Assembly (NCBI GenBank): GCA_033816765.1
Contig: CM066287.1
Span: forward strand, 5,208,001-5,272,000
Reading direction: 5' to 3'
Length of the DNA stretch: 64,000 nucleotides
Origin: Nothopassalora personata
Taxonomy: Eukaryota > Ascomycota > Dothideomycetes > Mycosphaerellales > Mycosphaerellaceae
Both the position numbers and the translations under genes were made by a program. This document shows, in pieces, positions 52,501 through 63,079 of the stretch. Numbering within the stretch: the stretch's first letter is position 1; every line of letters begins with the position of its first letter. The notes beneath the pieces were generated by a model. That model was not told where the DNA came from, searched no databases, and saw only the letters and a list, made by a program, of their open reading frames with translations.

Positions 52501-52966
52501 CACTTCTTCGAAAGGGTTCTCCCATGTGCGAGCCAAAGGTCTTAGAGCGAATGACTGGGCTCCCCGCGAGAGGAGTTGCAGCCTGCTCGTCGTACATGGT
52601 ATTCTGCCTCTGCTGCTGATAGAACTGCTTGGCTTCTACATGCGACATCTGCTTCTCCAGCTGGTAGTTGTATGTGGTGGTCCGTCGTTGCTTGTCTCTT
52701 GCGAGCATGCCCTGTGGCTCCGCCTCTTCGACAGCAGCTTCGCCTTGCAATGCCGCCGCATCTCTGGCACCCGCACTCTCCATGTCCTTGGATGTCCGTC
52801 CCACAAGACCCGTCGATTCGGGGGCGTCTTCGTGAGGATCGGCGTCGCTGCCGCCTTCGCCGTCTGAAGAAATTGCAGCGTCGTCGACGTCTTCGTCGTC
52901 CGTGTCCGGATCATGTACTATGTGGTGCGCTGGGAACGAGGGAGGCATGGCGCTGCGCTGCATCAT
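49574..52966 (-). CDS. AMD1: AMP deaminase
   Basis: Converts AMP to IMP and ammonia in purine interconversion. Single exon; the frame opens at a TTG, so the ATG at 52966 is used, 1130 residues. About 280 residues at the N-terminus are disordered and phosphorylation-prone. The deaminase domain then starts near YMDLDTILSISSDGPSKSFAYRR. The metal-binding HVHHSACMNQKHLLRFIK is at about residue 459, LRPHCGEAGDTDHLAA at about 725, and SLSTDDPLQFAFTKEPLIEE at about 802; together they supply the zinc and catalytic residues. The C-terminal 200 residues are Ser/Thr/Pro-rich. Length exceeds yeast Amd1 (about 810) through both disordered ends. Confidence 0.93.
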   Translation of the reverse strand: MMQRSAMPPSFPAHHIVHDPDTDDEDVDDAAISSDGEGGSDADPHEDAPESTGLVGRTSKDMESAGARDAAALQGEAAVEEAEPQGMLARDKQRRTTTYNYQLEKQMSHVEAKQFYQQQRQNTMYDEQAATPLAGSPVIRSKTFGSHMGEPFRRSGSIRSRGSFKDPGFASALPVGLSDPQKDPNSSTIQSPGIGRFEGANGVHSTAVKDEDPALADRAARAHALHPALPHEAKPMLEQEGIHGAGAGIGQDAPNDSSVTTELSAIYSNIQRVLDIRHKYIRLSLQGPHDNPKDDPAWRIYPPPPEPVWHENKQRTDKHGEPIDEDVQTPVTSRRKQRKMGQDIGEDFDLDDCLPVPEAGEMSFKLDEKGVYQVYESSAAVDLGEPILHVPDIREYYMDLDTILSISSDGPSKSFAYRRLQYLEGKFNLYVLLNEYQEIADTKAVPHRDFYNVRKVDTHVHHSACMNQKHLLRFIKSKMKKSPDEVVLFRDGKFLTLKEVFESINLTAYDLSIDTLDMHAHTDSFHRFDKFNLKYNPVGESRLRTIFLKTDNHLKGRYLAELTKEVIADLEGSKYQMVEWRISIYGRSMDEWDKLAAWVVDNKLYSPNVRWLIQIPRLYDVYKGSGQMESFDQVIKNLFQPLFEVTQDPSKHPKLHVFLQRVIGFDSVDDESKAERRIYRKFPLPKDWNTTQNPPYTYWVYYLFANIASLNVWRKQRGFSTFVLRPHCGEAGDTDHLAAATLCCHSISHGLLLRKVPLLQYIFYLEQIGVAMSPLSNNALFLAYERNPFLQYFRRGLNVSLSTDDPLQFAFTKEPLIEEYAVAAQIYKLSAVDMCELAKHSVIQSGFEHAMKQRWLGNNYHLAGVAGNDMAKVNVPNIREAFRHETWLQELAMIDRYTNAPRESRLSTTALAPGRHSASTTAAPASPTASMKTNPSASNPMHGVDASSHQPGSARYQDPNTAATPHSYRPNAQAARHATTMSQLDLAQQDGTSTYHARGTNVRDYGQPSRSSTMMFNSPAVDEPQGLFPPLPQAAGEGTNPAVALQPAFGSTLIHGSEPRMFPGVVSRRRKSSIVSRPLSTNIDGENSENALEKSTSTLLRSQGEDALMMGLERGDTIEETAAESEKPDG

Positions 52967-54043
52967 GGTGATACAGCCCGCGCGGCTGGGACTCGACAAA
53001 AGCTTGTGGCAGACGGCAATACCAAGAAGTTCCAGAAGGGAGCGTGCATAGGGAGTAGCGGGTGAGATATAGGATACTGAAGATGTATGGTAAACGTTAC
53101 GCGGTGGTGCTCAGGTAGCAGAGACAAAGAACAAATAAATAAATGTGTGATGGGAGGCGATCAGGCGCGTGGTGAACGTCTTCAAAGGAAAGCTGGAGCG
53201 CTCCACCTCCGCCTGACTTCATCGTCGTCACGGCTGCGATACGCCAAGCGTGATCTGTGAGTCGCTCTCGCTCTCGCTCTCTGCTGGCGCAATCATTGTG
53301 CTCATCGTCGTGCCGATTGCAGTGTCGGATAGCAAAGGCATGGAGAGGATAAGACGTATCGTGTTGTCACTGAGAGTACTGTATGCAGTAGTATGTACCT
53401 GTACAGATTGATGGTGAGCGCTAAGTAGATAGCCTCTCGGTCCGCCTCGTGCCGTGCAACGAGGTAGACACTTCACTCCTCCCGGACGCCATTCTTCTCC
53501 CTCCATCAACTTTACAGAGTGAGAATATCCTCTCCGCGTCAAGCTACCGCGAGATGAGGGTTCGAGTAGCATAGCTGAAGGCCATCGGGACGGGTTTCGT
53601 GGGCCACTGGACGATGACTCCGTGAAGAGGCGCTTCTACCAGCTGAGCCATGAAGCAGGTGCCGGGCATCCTGATGCACAGAGTGGCCGCCGCGCGATGC
53701 CATCTTGACCTCATGGGGCGCCCCGAGAATATGTAGGCGATGCTGTTGAAGAGAGGCACGCGTTATTGCCATTCGATGCCAGCAGTCACTGCACCGCGAC
53801 GGGCAAGACAAGATACAAATCGAGTCCTTGTATCATCATGCACGGGCGTTGTCTGGTAGGGTAGTGTTTGCATTCACTCGTCTCTGTGTTTTGTTTAGGT
53901 GGGGTAAAGTCCGCGTCGCAACCTCTTCGCGCTTCCGTACCAGCTCAAAGATGTAGCTCAGTCTCATGTAAACCGCGCTCACTCGCAGATACAGCACGTG
54001 CACCGACAGAACCTTGCGGTCCGTTAACAACAACATCGCCATC
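52967..54043. promoter_or_regulatory. Divergent intergenic region, AMD1 and DUF7918 gene
   Basis: About 1.08 kb between two divergent ATGs. Likely holds both promoters and leaders; a CTCTCGCTCT-like repeat lies near 53,265-53,280. A tRNA-like segment near 53,610-53,680 was examined and rejected. No domain-bearing frame seen. Confidence 0.45.
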
Positions 54044-57000
54044 ATGCCGACCCTCAAGCAGATCACCTGCTCCGTACAGCTGGGCCCCAGCGACACCAAG
54101 CTGAAAGAGTATGGACATCGCTTCACCGACGGCGGCGTAGAGGCCTTCATCGCAGTCCCCGATACAAAGATCCCCTTCAATGTGCGCGTCACGAGTAGCG
54201 GGTACATCGCCCCTGGACTGGCCGCCTACGTCTTCATGGACGGCCAGTATCAGTGCAATCGGAACAGGCAAAGACTTCAGCTTCCAGCACCTGGGATGAG
54301 CACACGCGACTATGAAGTTGACTTCAGATTGCGACAAAAGGAGGAGAAGACCGCCCAGGGCACTTTTGTTGCGAGAGAGTGGACGTTTGCAGAGCTCAAG
54401 ACAGGTGCGCGGCTCAGATCTTGAGTCGGAGCCACCATAGCTGACTCGCACAGGCAACGCTGACAAGGCCCCTGACACGAATCCTGCTTTCGCGAAGAAC
54501 GTCGGCACTATCGAGGTAGTCATCCTCAGATGTAAGGGTGACTCGACCCACAATCCTGCGGAAACTGTGATTGATGGCGGTGGCGAGATTGGAGTCGCCA
54601 CAACATCCAGAGCACCATCTGTAGCACACTCAGCACCTGCAGCGAAGGCGAGGAGTAACACTAAGCCAGCATCGAAAGCACCCTCGAAAGCACCATCGAA
54701 CCAGCCATCCGCGGCAGATGACGATGGCATGGGCGGCATGTCTGGTCTGTTCGACGGCGCTGGGGACGATCCAGGCTATGGACGTCGCATGCCCGGCTAC
54801 TACGACGATCGTGCACCTTTGCCACAGTACAGGCGTGATGTCCGCGACGACAATCCCTACTCTCCTCGGCCTTTTACAGTTCACGGCGGTGGCAACCGTA
54901 ATGCAGGTGATCAGCGAGCACGGGCATACAATCCTCGTCCACGAACTGCCGATGATGGCTACGCGCCTCCTGACACACCGCATTTAGGGTACGACTTTCA
55001 ACAGCGCCGTGGATATGCGCCAGAAGCGGTTCAACAATCACCCCTGCAACGCCAGGACCCTCGTCCTTACCAAAATGCATACACTCCTCGGGCGCCACCA
55101 TCATCGCTTCTGCCTCGCGTCAGCCCCCCTGAAGGATTCGAGTTCATCCTCAATACCTGCAAGGAAATAGACGGTGTGTACCGTTCAAGCTTTGGTGAGA
55201 GACAGAAGGCTGCAGAACTAGCCCAGGAAGCACGAGCTTGGGAGAGTGATCCCGAGATGCATCTAAGCGTCATGAAGGCTCTTCGATACAAGCAGCAAGA
55301 ACTTCATCAAATGGATGAGCAGCTCACTGCAATGCGCGAAACCATCTACGCAAGCATGAGGAGAATGAACCCAAAGACCTGGCAATACACGAGAGATTTC
55401 CTGGTTTTAGAGGCTCGACTCTTTGATCCCAACGATCCACAGATGCAACAATGGCCGGACCCAAGATTGCAGCAACATCAACATTTGCGATCGCCTGACT
55501 TCGGGATGACAAGAACAAGCGGAGCGATAGATGATCGGACAGGTCCCGGTCCCAGATCTAACGATGGCTGGGTAGAGGTGGGACAAGGCGAGACAGGTGG
55601 TGGACTACAGCAGAGACAAATGAGAAAGCAGTCGGGCGCACAGTTCACTGGTGATGGGTGGGGTGCCAAGTCTCAGAAAGGGAACAACAACTGGGCCACT
55701 GACGATGTCGACGCACAAGCCAGCAATAAGGGTAACGAAGGTGGGTCGGACAGTGGCTCGAAAAAGGCCCACGAGGACAACGCCTGGGACAAGAATGACA
55801 ATAGAAGCGGGTCAAAAAACCCCGGGAACTCGGATTGGGCAGATAATGGCCAAGCACAGTCTAATGCCGGAGGAAATGATGGCTGGAGCACGAGGGATAA
55901 CAACGGGGATGCAAAGCAAGATGCAGCCGGACGGAGTGGCGACAATAATAATGACTCCAATTCAAAGGCCTCAAACGCCTGGCCAGACGACAAAGACGGT
56001 GGTGGATCGCAGAAAAGTGGAAGCAAGAAGGGAGGCCAGTGTGGTGGTGGTGGAAACGACAACGCTAACCAAGACAGTTGGGCCCAAAGAAATGAAGACA
56101 ACAGGAGCCAAACTTCGAAGAGCAAGATTGAGCAATGGAACTACGACGACAAGAGGTCCAAATTTGCCGCGGGTCGAGGGACCCAGAGCAAGGCCAAGTC
56201 TCGAGGCGGAGGTGGCGATTGGGAACAAGTAGGTGCTGGTGAGGCTCATGCTCGGTCACACGCCTCAAGCAGACGCCCAGCTCGAACCACCACATCCGTC
56301 GCCCTCGAGCCTGTCATCAAGCCCTACTGGGCGGACTGGAACAAGCCACAACAGGACACCACCAGGCCGAGATTACACCCACGAGACCCATATGAGTATC
56401 CACGACCAGAAACTGTCTTGGCACCATCAGGCAGAGCGAGAGACGTCAGCCATGGTGTGCAAGCAGGACGAGGCGCCGACTATGCTCACAAGACTTTCCG
56501 ACCAGAATACCTCGACACGATGGACAAGCCTTACGCCATTTTCACCTTCAAGTATCGCAGTCAGTCAGCCCTTGAGAAGATCCTCCAGCGCAGAATCGAC
56601 ACCAGCGACACGAAGCGCGCAGTCGACGAGGCAGAGAAGGAAAAGCTGATGAGATTGCCGAAGGATGAGCTGGTACAGGAGATGCTAAGGATGAAGTCGG
56701 ATCCTCCCAAATCCGGTAGTAAGTTAGCTTCAGCAGCAAAGGCACCTTCGAACCCCGGGTGGGAAGGGAAAACACCCTCTCAAGCCAACAACGACTGGGG
56801 TGGTGATCACGAGAGGGACGACGTCAAGCCCAGTGACTCTGTTAGCAATCACACGGCGAAGCGCAGCAATCGTGGCGATGATGCTTGGGGTGCTGACAAT
56901 AATAAGAGAGAGTCTTCTCGGAAGTCCCAGGCCGATGCTGGCAAAGGTGGCGATACACGGGGCAAGCAGAGCGCCCATGGCAAGAAGTCCGAGAAGAAGG

Positions 57001-57227
57001 ATGATGCTCGAAAGCCGAAGAGCAAAGTCAGTGCCTGGGATGCTGCTCCGGCAGCGGGAGGTGATGATGCTTGGGGCGCGTTTGCCGGTGACAACACCTG
57101 GGAAGCAGATAAGGGCGACAACGGCCAGGCCAGCAGCAAGTCTGAAGAGCACTTCGCCGGTGACAAGAATATGAAGGCCACCGGCGATCAGAACGCAACA
57201 GGAAACTGGCCAGCTGAAGGCTGGTAG
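54044..57227 (+). CDS. DUF7918-domain protein with long tryptophan-dotted acidic tail, two exons
   Basis: Exon 1 54044-54404, intron 54405-54453 (GTGCGC...CACAG, 49 bp, phase 1), exon 2 54454-57227; 1044 residues. Residues 1 to about 155 form the fungal DUF7918 domain (MPTLKQITCSVQLGPSDTKL, FIAVPDTKIPFNVRVTS, REWTFAELK, VGTIEVVILRC). A middle part has a helical DUF-like segment around SSFGERQKAAELAQEA. From about residue 500 on, low-complexity Asn/Gly/Ser/Asp sequence is dotted with single Trp: DGWGAKS, NNWATDD, SDWADNG, DDAWGAD, GNWPAEGW. About 85 residues (about 770-855) around YEYPRPETVLAPSG and FKYRSQSALEKILQRR break this run. Function is unknown. Part of the exon 2 frame is longer than typical, and no stop or frameshift interrupts it. 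Confidence 0.8.
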
Positions 57228-58563
57228 TCAGTTCATAGCATATCTCGCTGCACTTTCTCTACGTGGGCGCTGCTCTTATGAAGACATTCAACGCCTCATT
57301 AATCCCATACAACCCACCCTCCATCTCTCCCGCCAAAATCATGCACAATCGTCCTCCTCCCATTGCCCGGCGCTCGATCCTTCCTTCCCGCAGCCCTCCC
57401 CTCCGGCCCAACGACACTGGCGACCCTCTCCTCCTTCCTCCAAACCTTGAACAGCACCTCTCCGTTCACGAAAGCAACGACCCCCTCCGCGAACGTCTCT
57501 GCTTGCCGCCTTTGCGGCTCCTCAAGAAACTCATTGTAATTCTGCAACAACCTAGTACTACTGCCATGTCCCACCGGTTGATTCTATGTTCTAGGGGAGA
57601 AAATCGTGCTTAGGAGTAAAATACTGTTTCAAAGACTGGGCGTCTGCACAATCGTTAGTTGACCGCGAACCTGAGGCCGCAATACAGACAGGCTTGCCCA
57701 TGTCTGGTTGCATCGATGTTGCTAGTGCCCTCGCACTCCACTACCACCGGAGGCGCAAAGCGACCCGCAATAGTGGCATCTTGAAGTGTCTGATGCCGTT
57801 GTTGTCAGGGTTGCCTGCTACTTTGCCGATGTTGGAATGCGGGATGGATTAAAATGTCATGTCGTGGACCGCTGAGCAGTACAGTAGCTCGACCTTATAC
57901 AAGAGGAGTGACTCGATGCTGCTTTATAAAGCAGGAGACTCGCAGTACAGCCAAGAGCTCTAGCAAGGTTGTCAAACTAAATGGTAAAGTCCAGTTCGAG
58001 GCAGCCGTGCCGATTGCTCACTATTCTGTCCACTCTCTACCGAGCCGGATTCTGAGCTGGCCAAGAAGTGCCAGACAGACTGCTCGAGCCTGGAAGCCAA
58101 CACAATCTGGTCATTTTGCTGCAGCTGTGTCGATGCGGATTGTGGTTCGAGTGGAAGAGTGGGACCGCCAGCGCTCGGAGGTACGACGGAGTGCAGTCCG
58201 GTCGTGCTTCACGTGATTCAATGCTTTCCAGAGCTCTTCCTTGCTCCTCTAGAACTGTGCTCAACCTTTGCCAGTCGTTATGCAATATTGTCTGAGCAGC
58301 CTACCTCCATTCATGTCGCTGATATGGTTGCAGTGGACGTCGTTTGTTGTACAGCAGGGATATATACAGAAAGTTTTTGCTCGGCGAAGGTGGGTATCTT
58401 CACTCTTTAGAGCATTGGAACTGCAAGCGTCTATAGTGTCAGCAAGGCCAAGTACGCCTCGCTCTCCCTTCCGTCTCGATTTGAATGCCGTGATGCTATC
58501 TGCGCGCATCTCATCTCGCTCATCCCTATTGTCCCTGTGTGATCATTACTTCTCTCGCGACGT
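57228..58563. other. 1.3 kb gene-free stretch
   Basis: Between the DUF7918 gene (+) and the ATP synthase e gene (-), which converge here. A minus-strand frame 57299-57574 (about 90 codons, GTG start) has some protein character (FAEGVVAFVNGEVLFKVW). A 40-codon ATG frame lies just upstream of it near 57,590-57,710, minus. No splice links were convincing. Could be a decayed gene. Confidence 0.35.
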
Positions 58564-59034
58564 TCATGGGTTTTCTTTCGCCAGTTTGTTAAAGTAGGCT
58601 TCGAGATCGAACTTGGGGTCCTCGGGGTTGGTTATCACTGTGAGAGAACACCGTCAGCATCTCTCCCGTGTGCCGATAGATGTCCCACGAGCCATGAGAT
58701 TTCCCATGCTAGTTCTGGTCCTCTTCCATCCCTCCTGTTCTGCATTGACATAAACGTACCGCCATCGCCACTCTTGTTTGAGGAGTGCTTCTCTGCGAAC
58801 TGCTTCTTCGCCTCGTTTATAAGTTTCTGCTTGCGGTCCCATTCGTGCTGTGCTGCTGCGGCCTTATCTCTTGAATTGATGGCTTGCTGGTGTGTGAAGC
58901 CGTAGAAGACACCGAAGACGAGCGCGCCCCATCGGAGGACCTATTGATCGATGTGGTTAGTACGGCGACAGAAACGGCTCAATGCATCGAAGTAGGGCTG
59001 CCCTTACATTCACTCCTGTCGACGAGGAAGCCAT
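58564..59034 (-). CDS. ATP21: ATP synthase F0 subunit e, three exons
   Basis: Subunit e (Tim11) sits in the mitochondrial inner membrane and helps ATP synthase dimerise. Exon 1 59008-59034 (MASSSTGVN), 67-bp intron, exon 2 58760-58940, 122-bp intron, exon 3 58564-58637 ending in TGA; 93 residues. The single membrane segment is RWGALVFGVFYGFTHQQAI, with a GxxxG-like spacing used for dimer contacts in the family. A charged coiled coil (EWDRKQKLINEAKKQFAEK) follows, and the end is NPEDPKFDLEAYFNKLAKEN. Donors GTAAGG and GTACGT and acceptors AATAG and CACAG are regular. The start is fixed by the only upstream ATG that keeps frame. Confidence 0.9.
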
Positions 59035-59320
59035 TGCGGATGATGGAGAGTGTGAACAGGTCGACCCTTCGTGTAGATGTGCGCTCGACACCCGCGAGAC
59101 GCTGCTGGAGGGAGTGAAGAGGGTGCGCGGAGGTGATGAGACCGGATATGAGTTGGAGCAAGCGGTGGTTAGGTGTCGCTGAAGGTGAGCTTTCTTCTCG
59201 GAGAACTTCGGACCCTTGCCGAGTTACTGCAGTGAAGCGCGTGCGCGTTCGTAGCTACAACTCCGGCAACATCAACATCGACACATATTGGCGCAGCGTT
59301 GGACACCTGCATATCACATT
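59035..59320. promoter_or_regulatory. Divergent promoter region, ATP21 and dynein intermediate chain
   Basis: 286 bp between divergent ATGs, so the promoters must overlap or abut. No specific binding site is claimed. Confidence 0.5.
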
Positions 59321-61399
59321 ATGTCGTCCATACAGCAACGCAAGGACGAAATCCTCGCCAAGAAGGCCAAACTCGCAGAGCTCAAGCGACAGCGAGAGTT
59401 GCGCCAGAAGGAGTTCACCAGCAACCGGCAGAGTATCGATGCCTCAGAGGTGTGTCTTCACGCTGTGCAGGCGCCGTACGGACTGCTGACTTAGTCGAAG
59501 CTGGTAGCACCATCGCCCAGGAGCTCGAGCGCAACGAAACGAGAAGACATCGAATCCCTCATATCCTCCTTAGTTGATCGACCTTCATCCACCACGCCTG
59601 GCACACCTACAAACAAGAACCGGATAAGCAGGATCGATCAATCGTCTGACGATGCGAGCACATCATCAGTGACATATCAGGATGGACCGCCCGAGCCGCA
59701 GACCTTGTCTTTTGCTGGCCTCACCACAGTCTACGAGATTCCGGTGGAGCCCAAGTCGGAGGTGATATCCTACAGCAAAGGGGTGCAGACGGAGCAGCAA
59801 TGGCAGTCTGATCCGGACAGTGAGGATTCTGGGGAGGTGAACAGTGCAGATCGGAGTCCTTCGAGAAGACGGAGGAAGTTGAGCCCGCGGGAACGAGAGC
59901 TTGAGGAGGAACAGATCAGACACAGGCTACGGCAGGAGATCGAAGAAGAGCTGAAAGCACTGAAGCTCGACGAGGCGATGGAGCCGGAAAAGGAGAGGTT
60001 TCCAGCACGAGCACTGGCGCCGGAAGAGCTGAGCGCTGTGACAGGTAGCAACGACTTTTTGGACTTCGTGGAGAGGAGCAGTAAGGTCATAGAACGAGCA
60101 CTGGACGAGGAGTACGACGTTCTGGCCGACTACGCCTTGCAGTCCCGTGAGGTGGAAGATGACGACTATGTGGGCAGGAGAGGGCGAAGAGTGAAAGAGG
60201 TGGCACAGTTCAACTTGGACGATGTCATGGGCGGCAAGCGCATCATCAGCGATATCGACTTCAGTCCAAAGTTCTCGGAACTATTCTGCACCGCCTACAC
60301 GAAGTCAGCACGATCTCCTCACACGCCGCCAGGTCTTCTGAACGTATGGAATATGCACCTCAAAGGACGACCGGAATACAGCTTGCATGCGACATCAGAT
60401 CTTCTGTCTTGCCAATTCCATCCTTACCACCCATCTCTCATTCTCGGCGGGACCTACAGTGGCCAGCTCTGCCTGTGGGACACTCGCGCACGAAATCAAC
60501 GGACAGGTGAGCCGGTACAGAAGACCCCACTCACAGGCGGACGAACGGGACACGCTCATCCAATTTACAGCCTGTCGGTAGTTGGAACGCAGAATGCGAG
60601 CTCGGTCGTGTCAGTGTCTACCGACGGTGTTGTCTGCGCCTGGTCGACCGACATCCTCACTCAACCTCAAGAATACCTTGAGCTCCATGCGCCAAACCCG
60701 TCAGCATACAAGACTGATGACGTGGCGCCCACCTGCATCTCCTTCCCTGCTTCCGATCCGACCTACTTCCTGGCCGGAACAGAGCAGGGCAGTATCTTCC
60801 CGGTACATCGATACGACCGTGCGGGTGCCAAGTCTGGCGTGGACGCAAGGACGAGTTACAAAGGCCACGCAGCGCCAGTCACTGGCATCGACTTCCACCC
60901 GGCTCGAGGCAAGATTGATCTGGGCGATCTATTCGTTAGCTGCGGACTAGATTGGAGCGTCAAGGTGTGGCGTGCAAGACCGCCGACGATCAACAGCGCC
61001 ACAATTTCGGGTAACGCAGAAGTCATCAGCCCGCTTGTGTCAATCGGCCGCGACGATAGCGTTTATGATGTGAAGTGGTCCCCTACCAAGCCTGGCATCT
61101 TCGGCTGCGTAGATGGTGGCGGCCGATTGGACATCTACGACATCAACGCAAGCTCAGAAGTCCCAGTCGGAGGTGCGAGACCCAGTCACGTTGAGAAGGA
61201 TCCCTATTCCTTGAAGAGTCTCAACAAGCTCGCATGGGAGAAGAGCCAAGGGAGACACGTAGCTGTTGGTGGGCTAGAAGGCATCACCACGGTGTTCGAG
61301 GTCGGGAGTGAGCTGGGAGGTGTAGATACGAAGCAGGACTCATGGGTTGGAGTGAAGAAATGGGTGGGCAGGCTGAGCAAGACCAAGATCGAAGTGTGA
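59321..61399 (+). CDS. Cytoplasmic dynein intermediate chain, two exons
   Basis: Part of cytoplasmic dynein, which moves nuclei and cargo along microtubules. Exon 1 59321-59449, intron 59450-59494 (45 bp, GTGTGT...CTTAG), exon 2 59495-61399; 677 residues. The N-terminal helix MSSIQQRKDEILAKKAKLAE is the region that contacts dynactin p150 and NudE in homologues. A Ser-rich linker holds SYSKGVQTE, which fits the LC8 light-chain binding pattern near the usual TQT site. After a charged coiled segment come WD40 repeats from about residue 240 to 660 (for example LWDTRARNQRTGEPV, SVKVWRARPP). The start is secured by the conserved first residues and good intron signals. Confidence 0.9.
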
Positions 61400-61903
61400 A
61401 GCGATTTGATTCGAGATACCCAAGCAAGACCACGATGCTGGTGGTCTATATAAACAGCCACGGGCCTACAAAGGCCAAGTTCCTCCGACCTTGTGACATG
61501 CTACAACTTGGTCGTCCACGTAGCACTGTGGAACCGATTACCCTATAACCAGCACAGCTTTACCCTATACTTACCCCATAAGCTGTATATGAATACCTTG
61601 TACTATATAGATGATCAGTTACACGAAGCGCGATGAAGCTTCGCCGGCGGCTAAGCGAGATGCCCTATCGATATCGTCAAACTCGCCGGAGCTCACACTT
61701 CATCCCAACAGGCAGCAGGCAGGTATCATGCCACTCGATGCTACAGGTACATGTTCCCAATGCTTTCCACGTCGCCTCTTCTGCAATGGATAAGTAGAAG
61801 CTGCTGTCTCTTATCCCTCTCACGCCCCAGAAAGAGCAATTATCTGCCACTGCTCCACTACCACCATCTTGCTCAAAGCTCCATCCACACCACACCCATC
61901 ATC
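61400..61903. promoter_or_regulatory. Upstream region of the threonine aldolase gene
   Basis: 500 bp holding the end of the dynein gene transcript and the leader of the next plus-strand gene. From 61751 an in-frame ATG opens a 51-residue extension of the aldolase (see findings). Confidence 0.5.
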
Positions 61904-63079
61904 ATGTCGTCCGCCATCCCAGCCCAAAATATCGAGGCAGAGGCCGAACACCTCACCAATGGCTCCTCCACTCCCACCAACGCCTGGACCTCGCCCCCGC
62001 CCTCCGCCTTCGATTTCCGCAGCGACACAACCACCACCCCCAATGCTCGCATGCTCGCCGCCATCACCGCCACAACTCTCGCCGACGACGTCTTTCAAGA
62101 GGACCCCACAACCAAAAATCTCGAAGCCTTCATGGCAGAGCTCACAGGCAAAGAAGCTGCCTTGTTCGTCATGAGTGGCACTATGGGGAATCAAGTCGCG
62201 ATCCGGACGCATCTCCAAGGCCCACCGCATAGTATCGTAGCGGATCATAGGGCACACATCATCGAATGGGAGGCAGGAGGCGTCGCAAGCTTGAGTGGAG
62301 CTCTGGTGAGAGGTGCGATCCCTAGTGGAGGGAGGAGTTATATTACGCTCGAAGATATTCAGAAAGTCGCGGACTTGAGGGATGATGTGCATGGGTGCCC
62401 GACGAAGATGATAAGTTTGGAGAATACGCTGGGAGGGACGATCATGCCTTTGGCCGAGACGAGGAGAATTAGTGAGTGGGCGCGGGAGAAGGGCGTTGTG
62501 ATGCATTTGGATGGTGCAAGGCTTTGGGAGGCTGTGGCTGCGGGGGCGGGGAGTTTGAAGGAGTTTTGTGAGTGTTTTGATTCGATTTCGTTGTGCTTCA
62601 GTAAAGGGTTGGGAGCGCCGATTGGATCTGCGATTGTAGGGACCAAGGCTTTTGTGAAGAGGTCGCGGTGGGTGAGGAAGGCTATTGGTGGTGGGACGAG
62701 ACAGCTTGGTGTTCTCACTGCTGCCGCGAGAGTTGCTGTGGAGGACACGTTTCTCGGTGGGAAGTTGAAGGAGTGTCATGAACGGGCACGCCATATTGAG
62801 AACATTTGGGCAAAGTATGGTGGCAAGACGACGAATCCGGTTGAGACGAACATGGTGTGGTTCGATCTCGAAGCGGCTGGCATTACATCGGAAAAGTTCA
62901 TCGAGGAAGGCCAAAAGGTCGGCTTACGATTGCTTGGAGGTAGACTAGTCGTACACTACCAGATTGGTGACGAGGCACTACAGCGTGTGGACCAGCTGGC
63001 TCAGGCGGTACTTAAGGGCAAGCAGCTCAATGGCAGCGTCGAGCATGACGTGGAGAAGATGAAAATCACGACTGAATAG
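61904..63079 (+). CDS. GLY1: Low-specificity L-threonine aldolase (PLP enzyme)
   Basis: Cleaves L-threonine/L-allo-threonine to glycine and acetaldehyde. From the ATG at 61904 (MSSAIPAQNIEAEAEHLTNG) the protein has 391 residues, the usual cytosolic length. Conserved blocks: FDFRSDTTTTP near the N-terminus, FQEDPTTKNLE, LFVMSGTMGNQVAIRTH, HLDGARLWEA, and the PLP-lysine loop CFSKGLGAPIGSAIVG. The C-terminus, including RLLGGRLVVHYQIGDEAL, is intact. An upstream in-frame ATG at 61751 would add 51 residues free of Asp and Glu. This gene uses one exon. It is transcribed in the same direction as the dynein gene. Confidence 0.92.
   Translation: MSSAIPAQNIEAEAEHLTNGSSTPTNAWTSPPPSAFDFRSDTTTTPNARMLAAITATTLADDVFQEDPTTKNLEAFMAELTGKEAALFVMSGTMGNQVAIRTHLQGPPHSIVADHRAHIIEWEAGGVASLSGALVRGAIPSGGRSYITLEDIQKVADLRDDVHGCPTKMISLENTLGGTIMPLAETRRISEWAREKGVVMHLDGARLWEAVAAGAGSLKEFCECFDSISLCFSKGLGAPIGSAIVGTKAFVKRSRWVRKAIGGGTRQLGVLTAAARVAVEDTFLGGKLKECHERARHIENIWAKYGGKTTNPVETNMVWFDLEAAGITSEKFIEEGQKVGLRLLGGRLVVHYQIGDEALQRVDQLAQAVLKGKQLNGSVEHDVEKMKITTE

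Noticed and set aside
53605..53690. tRNA-like segment on the minus strand (GGCTCAGCTGGTAGAAGC resembles a D-arm)
   Set aside because: No matching T-arm (GGTTCGA) follows on the same strand and no acceptor stem forms; the GGTTCGA nearby is on the other strand.
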